From Saezia sanguinis (GTDB taxonomy: Bacteria > Pseudomonadota > Gammaproteobacteria > Burkholderiales > Burkholderiaceae_C): a DNA stretch of 64,000 nucleotides. Where the stretch lies: contig NZ_PQSP01000006.1 of assembly GCF_003991585.1 (NCBI RefSeq), positions 62,001 to 126,000 of the forward strand, written 5' to 3'. The position numbers and the translations under genes were made by a program. Numbering within the stretch: position 1 is the first letter of the stretch; every line of letters begins with the position of its first letter. Shown here one piece after another: positions 58,591 to 64,000 of the stretch. The notes under the pieces are model-generated. The model made no database searches and was not told the DNA's origin. It was given only the letters and a program-made list of their open reading frames with translations.

Positions 58591-60297
58591 ATGAAATTCG
58601 AAGATTTACAATTGGCGCCTGCCTTGCTGAAGGCTGTGCAGGATTTAGGTTTTGATGCCCCGACCCCGATTCAGCAGGAAGCCATCCCGGTCGTACTGTC
58701 CGGTGTTGACCTGATGGCCGGCGCACAAACCGGCACCGGGAAAACCGGCGGTTTTGCCCTGCCCATTCTGCACCGGCTGGCGCAGGAACACCCGGCCAAA
58801 AACAAAAAAGGCCGCATCATACCGCGTGCGCTGATTCTGGCGCCCACGCGCGAACTGGCCGCACAGATTGAAGAATCTTTCCGCCAGTTTGGAAAATACC
58901 TCAAACTCAGCACCATGGTGATGTTTGGCGGCGTCAGCATGAACCCGCAGATCCAGCGCCTGCAACGCGGTGTGGACATCATCATTGCCACCCCCGGACG
59001 TCTGCTCGACCTGCACCAGCAGGGGTTTGTCGACCTGTCTCAGGCCAGCACCCTGGTGCTGGATGAAGCCGACCGCATGCTGGACATGGGGTTCATCATC
59101 GACATCCGCAAGATTCTGGCGCAGTTGCCCAAAGAACGGCAAAACCTGCTGTTTTCCGCCACGTTCAGCGAAGAAATCCGCGAACTGGCCGGACAACTGC
59201 TGCACGAACCCCACACCATTCAGGTCACCCCGCGCAACACCACGGTGGAGCGCATTGAACAGATTGCACACCCGGTTGCACGTAGCCGCAAGCTGGAACT
59301 GCTGATCAAGCTGATTCAGGATAACCAGTGGTATCAGGTGCTGATTTTTACCCGTACCAAATTTGGCGCCAATAAAGTATCTGATGCACTGGAGAAAAAC
59401 GGCATTAAATCCGTTGCGCTGCACGGCAACAAAAGCCAGGCCGCACGTACCGCTGCATTAAAAGGCTTTAAGAACGGCCAGATTCAGGCCATGGTCGCCA
59501 CCGACATTGCCGCCCGCGGCATTGACATTGACCAGCTGGCCTGCGTTGTTAACTATGAGCTGCCTAATGTCAGCGAAGACTATGTGCACCGCATTGGCCG
59601 TACAGGCCGCGCGGGCGCTGATGGCGTTGCAATCAGTCTGGTCACGGTAGACGAGGCCGGGTTCATGCAACAGATTGAAACACTGATTAAACGCCCGGTT
59701 GAACAGATTGTGATTGACGGATTCCAGCCCGACCCGCTGGAAACTGCACAGCCCATTGTGATGGGCCGGCAGGTACTGTGGGGCGGTATTGGCAGGGCGC
59801 CCAGCCGCCAGTCCACGGCATCATTCGTGAAAGCGGCCCGTCAGCAGATCAACCAGCCACGCAGCGGCGCAGGCACCCGCGCCGGACGTACCGGCGGTGG
59901 GCAGGCCCGTGACAGCCAGCGCAAAGACGGCAAAGGCAGTAGAGGCGGCAGAAGCACCGGCGCATCAGACGGCTACAATGACCGTCGGCCCGAAACGCGT
60001 TTTGCAGGCCCCAGACAACAGTCGGCCCTGACGGGTGGCACGGCAGGAGAATCAGGGCGCGGGGAACGCCGTACAGGTGAACGCGCAGCGGGCGCAGGCC
60101 GAAACAGCAGAGAAAGTGCTGATGGTTATTACAGCGGAAAACCCGGTGGTAACCGTACCGGCGCAGCCGCAAAGCGCCCGGGCAGCAAATCCGGCTTCAG
60201 TACAACACCAAACAGAAGTGCACCGCGCCGGTCTTCGTCCGAAAGCAGGTCTGGCAGCGCCAGATCAGGCCGGGGACGCCCTTCGGCAGCAAACTGA
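58591..60297 (+). CDS. rhlE: DEAD-box RNA helicase, RhlE type
   Basis: 568 residues. Helicase core with Q motif (FDAPTPIQQEAIP), Walker A AQTGTGKT at 45-52, DEAD at 158-161, FSATFS, and HRIGRTGRAG. From about residue 415 a basic Gly/Arg/Ser-rich tail of some 150 residues (GAGTRAGRTGGGQAR, RSGSARSGRGRPS) should bind RNA nonspecifically. RhlE proteins unwind RNA in ribosome assembly and decay. The tail is much longer than in minimal RhlE. Its terminator is at 60362-60392. Confidence 0.94.
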   Translation: MKFEDLQLAPALLKAVQDLGFDAPTPIQQEAIPVVLSGVDLMAGAQTGTGKTGGFALPILHRLAQEHPAKNKKGRIIPRALILAPTRELAAQIEESFRQFGKYLKLSTMVMFGGVSMNPQIQRLQRGVDIIIATPGRLLDLHQQGFVDLSQASTLVLDEADRMLDMGFIIDIRKILAQLPKERQNLLFSATFSEEIRELAGQLLHEPHTIQVTPRNTTVERIEQIAHPVARSRKLELLIKLIQDNQWYQVLIFTRTKFGANKVSDALEKNGIKSVALHGNKSQAARTAALKGFKNGQIQAMVATDIAARGIDIDQLACVVNYELPNVSEDYVHRIGRTGRAGADGVAISLVTVDEAGFMQQIETLIKRPVEQIVIDGFQPDPLETAQPIVMGRQVLWGGIGRAPSRQSTASFVKAARQQINQPRSGAGTRAGRTGGGQARDSQRKDGKGSRGGRSTGASDGYNDRRPETRFAGPRQQSALTGGTAGESGRGERRTGERAAGAGRNSRESADGYYSGKPGGNRTGAAAKRPGSKSGFSTTPNRSAPRRSSSESRSGSARSGRGRPSAAN

Positions 60298-60361
60298 GAT
60301 GGTTTTACATCATTAAAGGGCACATATACCAATTAATTGTGCACCCAAATAAAACCACTTT

Positions 60362-60392
60362 AAAGCCTGTGCCCATAAGCACAGGCTTTTTT
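60362..60392. terminator. Rho-independent terminator, bidirectional between rhlE and comEC
   Basis: Perfect 11-bp stem AAAGCCTGTGC / GCACAGGCTTT with a six-base loop, followed by TTT on the plus strand; the A-rich left arm also allows termination of comEC on the minus strand. Confidence 0.88.
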
Positions 60393-60423
60393 CACGTAGC
60401 GCCAACAAGGCCAAACAATAATC

Positions 60424-63003
60424 TCACTGTACCTGATGATGCCAGTAACGCGAGCGCTGCATTCTTTCACATTGCATCTGCTCCAGTGCATCACTGCGCC
60501 AGGTCGCTGCGCCACAACTGACCGTATTCACAAGCTGAATTCCGCGCTGGCTGTAACGCTTGAGCACATCTTCATCAGGATGGCCGAAACGGTTCAGATA
60601 CCCCGATTGAACAACAACCCATTGCGGATTGACCGCATCTAAAAATACCCCTGAAGATGATGTTTTACTGCCATGGTGCGGTGCCAGCAACCAGTCAGCA
60701 TGAAGTGAGGTGCCGCATTGCTGCTCTGCTGAATCTGCCGCACTTGCGCCAATAGGACCAGTAGAATGTATGCGTGCAGAACAATCCGCAGACCGCGCAA
60801 CCAGCTCCCCCTCTTGCTTCGCTTCAATATCTCCTGTCAGCAATGCTGCAACCTCTTTTCCCACTGAATTGGTTGCGGCAACCCGCAACACACAGGACTG
60901 TGCATTACCTGACAACGCCCGGGAACTGCCCCGGCTTTCCATTTGTACAGTGGGATGCAACACCGTAAACTGCACATCATCCCACTGCCACGACAACCCG
61001 GCCACGCAAGGAATATGATCTGCCGCAGTTGATTGCCAGACTGCGTCACCAGATGGTGCGGATGCTAGCAAGTCAGCCTGCGGATACGCCGCCAGAACCG
61101 AATACAATCCACCGGCATGATCTGCATCCACATGACTGACCACCACACGGTCCACATGCACGCCCAGCGCATGCAAAGCGGGCACCACCATGAGTGATCC
61201 GGCATCTGAATCTTCCGTATATTTAGGGCCGGTATCGTATAGCAGGTCATGTGTGGCAGTGCGCACCAGCACCGCACTCCCCTGCCCAACATCCAGCGCA
61301 ATCACCTCAAACTCACCCTGAGCAACCCGGGTTGGCTGCCAAACCAATACAGGAATAACCATCAATAAGCCAAGCAGCCGGTAACGCCACCGCCATACCG
61401 GCAACACCAGAACAACAGCCCCCAGCACAGCGGCAACGCCCACCGGCCATGGCGGTACGGCGCTGCTCCAGACCGCCCATGTCCAGTTTGAAAGCCATTG
61501 CAAAACCGCCAGCAATACATCGGCGGCCCACGCCGCAAACAACCACAGCGGATGCCACACCATGCCCAGCAGCGACAGTGGCACCATCACAAAAGTAACC
61601 CATGGAATCGCAAACAGGTTGGCGACCAGCCCCACCACGGAAACCTGCTGAAACAACAGCAATGTCAGCGGCGCCAGTGCAATTGAAATGCGCCATTGCA
61701 CCACCAGCAACTGCCAGCAACTTCGCCATACACTTTTCCATAAACGCTGCCACCAGGGTTGCAAGGCAAGCTGGTCTGGTAGCGGGTAGCGCTCCTTTCG
61801 CTCCAACTGTTTCTGCCCGTCAATACCATCTGTTGCTTGTGCCAGTAAAACGCCTACTGCAATGAACGACAGCCAGAACCCCGCCTGCAATAACGCCCAA
61901 GGATCTGCCGCCACCACAACTGCCGCAGCAAAACACCACACGGTGTACCATGGCCAGCGTATTCCGACAACACGCAGCAACACCACCGTTGCCAGCATCA
62001 GCACCGTGCGCTGTGCCGGAATACCCCAGCCGGCAAACAACGCGTACAAGACTGCACACAACAACCCGCCTACGGCAGCAGCCGTATGCGCAGGCAGCCA
62101 CAACATCAAACGTACACTGCGCCGCCACAACCAGTTAATCAGGCACATCGCCAGCCATGCCATCATCGTGATGTGCAGACCCGAGATACTGACCAGATGG
62201 GCTACGCCAGTGGTACGAAATATCTGCCAGTCATCCCGGGAAATCGCACGCTGGTCTCCCAAGGTTAACGCAGCAAGCAAGCCTGCCTGCCGCGCATCCG
62301 GCACGGTATGCATGATTTTGCTCCGCACCTGCTCCCGCCAGCGCTCCACCAAGGAGCCCTGAGCATCAGCCAGCAACCGAGGTGTAGCCGCATTTTTAGC
62401 GGTTCGCACATACCCCACTGCGCCGATGCCCTGCCCCCACAGCCACAGCTCATAATCAAAACCATGCGGGTTCATGCTGCCATGGGGTGCACGCAGGCGC
62501 ACTTCAAAGCGCCAATGCTGCCCAACATGGATATCAGGCATGGCATCGTTAGCATCATCCACAGCAGATGCGCTGAAATACCAGCTTAATTGCAGTTTGG
62601 CAGGCAATTGAACCGGTTCACCATTCAACTCCGCAGTTTTAACCGCCAGCGTAAAACGCCAGCGTCCGGACTGCAATTGCGGCAGCGTATCCACCACCCC
62701 TTCGACCAGAATATCCTGCCGCTCCAGCCCCGGCAGCATTGCATCTGCCATTTTGTGTGCTGCCCGCCAGCCAGCCCAGGCAAACCCCATGCAAACCAAT
62801 AACGTCCAAACCAGCACACGCTGACCCCAGCGCCGGTACCTGCCCTGCACAACATAAAGACTCTGACGCCAGACATAAACCATCCATGCCAGACCTGCTC
62901 CGGCAGCCAGAAAAAGCACCAGGTAAATTTCTGCGCCCCATAACCGGGCCTGGCCCAACTGCCATGTGATACCCACCAGCCATGCTGCACAAATTGCTTC
63001 CAT
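60424..63003 (-). CDS. comEC: ComEC/Rec2-family DNA-uptake channel
   Basis: 859-residue inner-membrane protein needed in competent bacteria to pass single-stranded DNA into the cytoplasm. N-terminal helices to about residue 80, an OB-fold domain at about 95-205, and the competence domain with multiple helices around 235-545 (VAHLVSISGLHITMMAWLAM is diagnostic). A metallo-beta-lactamase domain from about 565 has DVGQGSAVLV, HVDADHAGG and LAPHHGSKTS, which complete the metal ligand set, suggesting a working nuclease domain. Divergent from the RidA-family gene. A pilin gene at 63.5 kb and a PilU ATPase at 16 kb fit a natural transformation system. Confidence 0.95.
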   Translation of the reverse strand: MEAICAAWLVGITWQLGQARLWGAEIYLVLFLAAGAGLAWMVYVWRQSLYVVQGRYRRWGQRVLVWTLLVCMGFAWAGWRAAHKMADAMLPGLERQDILVEGVVDTLPQLQSGRWRFTLAVKTAELNGEPVQLPAKLQLSWYFSASAVDDANDAMPDIHVGQHWRFEVRLRAPHGSMNPHGFDYELWLWGQGIGAVGYVRTAKNAATPRLLADAQGSLVERWREQVRSKIMHTVPDARQAGLLAALTLGDQRAISRDDWQIFRTTGVAHLVSISGLHITMMAWLAMCLINWLWRRSVRLMLWLPAHTAAAVGGLLCAVLYALFAGWGIPAQRTVLMLATVVLLRVVGIRWPWYTVWCFAAAVVVAADPWALLQAGFWLSFIAVGVLLAQATDGIDGQKQLERKERYPLPDQLALQPWWQRLWKSVWRSCWQLLVVQWRISIALAPLTLLLFQQVSVVGLVANLFAIPWVTFVMVPLSLLGMVWHPLWLFAAWAADVLLAVLQWLSNWTWAVWSSAVPPWPVGVAAVLGAVVLVLPVWRWRYRLLGLLMVIPVLVWQPTRVAQGEFEVIALDVGQGSAVLVRTATHDLLYDTGPKYTEDSDAGSLMVVPALHALGVHVDRVVVSHVDADHAGGLYSVLAAYPQADLLASAPSGDAVWQSTAADHIPCVAGLSWQWDDVQFTVLHPTVQMESRGSSRALSGNAQSCVLRVAATNSVGKEVAALLTGDIEAKQEGELVARSADCSARIHSTGPIGASAADSAEQQCGTSLHADWLLAPHHGSKTSSSGVFLDAVNPQWVVVQSGYLNRFGHPDEDVLKRYSQRGIQLVNTVSCGAATWRSDALEQMQCERMQRSRYWHHQVQ

Positions 63004-63055
63004 GGGTTAAAGTTTAGGGCAATTCTCTCCGTATTTTTATTAAAAAGGAAAACAC

Positions 63056-63511
63056 ATGTCTGTTTACCACAAACTTGATGCACTGAACATCAAACTTCCC
63101 GGTGTTGCGACACCGGCAGCTGCGTATGTCCCCTATGCCGTTTCAGGCAAGCAGGTTTACCTTTCCGGCCATATTGCCAAAAAGGAAGGTACACCGTGGG
63201 TAGGGCAACTGGGTAAAAACATGAGCACAGAAGAAGGCCGCCTTGCTGCACACGCCGTTGCCATTGAACTGCTCGGAACCCTGCATGCCGCAACCGGAGA
63301 CCTGAACAAAATCAAACGCATCGTCAAGGTGGTCAGCCTCGTTAACAGCGCGCCAGACTATACCGAACACCACCTGGTAACCAACGGCTGCTCGGAACTG
63401 CTGGGAGAAGTGTTTGGAGAAAAGGGCCAGCATGCCCGCAGCGCCTATGGCGTGGCCCAACTGCCTATGGGCGTTTGTGTGGAGATTGAACTGATTGCAG
63501 AATTGCTATAA
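63056..63511 (+). CDS. RidA/YjgF-family protein (imine deaminase-like)
   Basis: 151-residue YjgF/YER057c/UK114 protein. The C-terminal RSAYGVAQLPMGVCVEIELI keeps the Arg of the catalytic R-x-x-V-x-x-LP type pattern, and VSLVNSAPDYTEHHLVTNG is typical of the longer RidA group. RidA enzymes hydrolyse reactive 2-aminoacrylate and other enamines. Members of this longer subgroup are not well characterised. AAAAGGAAAAC before the ATG is its ribosome site. Confidence 0.9.
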   Translation: MSVYHKLDALNIKLPGVATPAAAYVPYAVSGKQVYLSGHIAKKEGTPWVGQLGKNMSTEEGRLAAHAVAIELLGTLHAATGDLNKIKRIVKVVSLVNSAPDYTEHHLVTNGCSELLGEVFGEKGQHARSAYGVAQLPMGVCVEIELIAELL

Positions 63512-63549
63512 AACAAAAAAACAGATCCCCCTTTTAAAGTCATAACGGA

Positions 63550-64000
63550 CTAACGGCAATCGGAGGGTAACCGATTCTGAGACACAGATCCTGTGGCTTC
63601 AGTGCATGTCCAACTGACACGCCCATACGGAATAACGCCAGCCACCAAAGGGCCGTTATTCCCTGTCGGGGTCAATAGTAATTGAATGTTTTGGGCATGG
63701 GCTGAACCGGTAATGGTGATTACGCCTGTGGGACCATCAATAGAAATGTTGCTGGTATTCCTCGTCGAAACAAACCCCTGCCATCTGCTATCTAAAGGGT
63801 TAATCCCGTTAACTGCGTTCTCTGCTACCAACGATTTGGCCGTACTTGCCAGCATCAGCCCTTCTCCCAAGCGTGTACGAACCACATAATCCTGATACAT
63901 AATTAAACCAAAGGCAGCCAAAATTCCTATGATGACCACAACAATCATCAACTCAATCAGGGTAAACCCATTTTGAAAACCTTTTTGTGTTGCCCACGCC
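63550..64000 (-). CDS. pilA: Type IV pilin (5' end beyond the window)
   Basis: Open on the minus strand to the right edge; 150 codons visible. The prepilin peptidase site is present: leader ...KGFQNG followed by FTLIELMIVVVIIGILAAFG, so the mature protein would start at Phe (63966) with Glu5 in place and be about 138 residues. A hydrophobic N-terminal helix is followed by a globular domain and a C-terminal disulfide loop Cys...Cys (WTCTEATGSVSQNRLPSDCR). This size and loop fit a major type IVa pilin or a short minor one. The start codon lies past the edge; at least ten leader residues precede the cleavage site. Confidence 0.9.
   Translation of the reverse strand, partial: AWATQKGFQNGFTLIELMIVVVIIGILAAFGLIMYQDYVVRTRLGEGLMLASTAKSLVAENAVNGINPLDSRWQGFVSTRNTSNISIDGPTGVITITGSAHAQNIQLLLTPTGNNGPLVAGVIPYGRVSWTCTEATGSVSQNRLPSDCR

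Overview
This 64 kb window looks like chromosomal backbone of a betaproteobacterium of the order Burkholderiales, probably Alcaligenaceae-like. That assignment is inference. It rests on the smc-dapC-dapD-(pilus ATPase)-dapE-prmB order, the xseB-ispA-dxs cluster divergent from a Rieske oxygenase, a six-gene Mrp antiporter operon with fused A and B subunits, and moderate GC content. I see no prophage, insertion sequence, CRISPR array or integrase. The left edge cuts smc within its coiled coil and the right edge cuts a type IV pilin gene.

Layout. 1-3.7 kb: smc (minus) divergent from dapC, then a small secreted-protein frame that appears broken by a TGA. 3.7-9.3 kb: three paralogous M20 amidohydrolases and one orphan peptide-type ABC substrate-binding protein, all on the minus strand. 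9.5-14.5 kb: an RbbA-type efflux cassette (HlyD adaptor, ATPase-ATPase-permease fusion, second permease). 15.1-19.2 kb: dapD, a PilU-like ATPase, dapE and prmB. Together with dapC these supply the succinylase-branch enzymes of diaminopimelate/lysine synthesis. 19.3-24.1 kb: a divergent Lrp/EamA pair around a 17-bp palindrome, a SWIB-domain protein, ferredoxin FdxA with a ferredoxin-NADP reductase, ThiD, and tRNA-Asn. 24.4-28.3 kb: an RcnB-like protein, a cold-shock/DUF1294 membrane fusion, and a LysR / YbfB-type MFS / 4-OT tautomerase group with a T-N11-A operator candidate.

28.4-32.6 kb is a zinc module: a Zur-like repressor with a CobB-type sirtuin behind it, divergent from znuCBA across a dyad that may be the Zur box. 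33.0-39.4 kb is the mrpAB-C-D-E-F-G cation/proton antiporter operon, in which every junction overlaps. 39.5-45.3 kb is a 1942-residue type V autotransporter with an extended signal peptide. 45.8-49.6 kb has an OmpA-domain protein with tandem terminators, then xseB-ispA-dxs (isoprenoid precursors). 49.8-54.7 kb has a Rieske oxygenase translationally coupled to a DMT exporter, and a LysR regulator divergent from a cytosolic DsbA-like protein and an NAD(P)-binding protein. 54.7-58.2 kb is rfbBACD (dTDP-L-rhamnose), fully coupled by ATGA overlaps. 58.6-64 kb: RhlE-type RNA helicase, ComEC DNA-uptake channel, a RidA-family protein and the pilin.

Most genes are ordinary metabolism. The points most worth a second look are the triplicated M20 hydrolases with one lone binding protein, the giant autotransporter, the broken small secreted ORF at 3.5 kb, the unlisted 42-residue membrane ORF inside the Zur/znu intergenic region, and the disordered N-terminal extension of the DMT exporter coupled to the Rieske oxygenase. 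I found no convincing undescribed multi-gene system.
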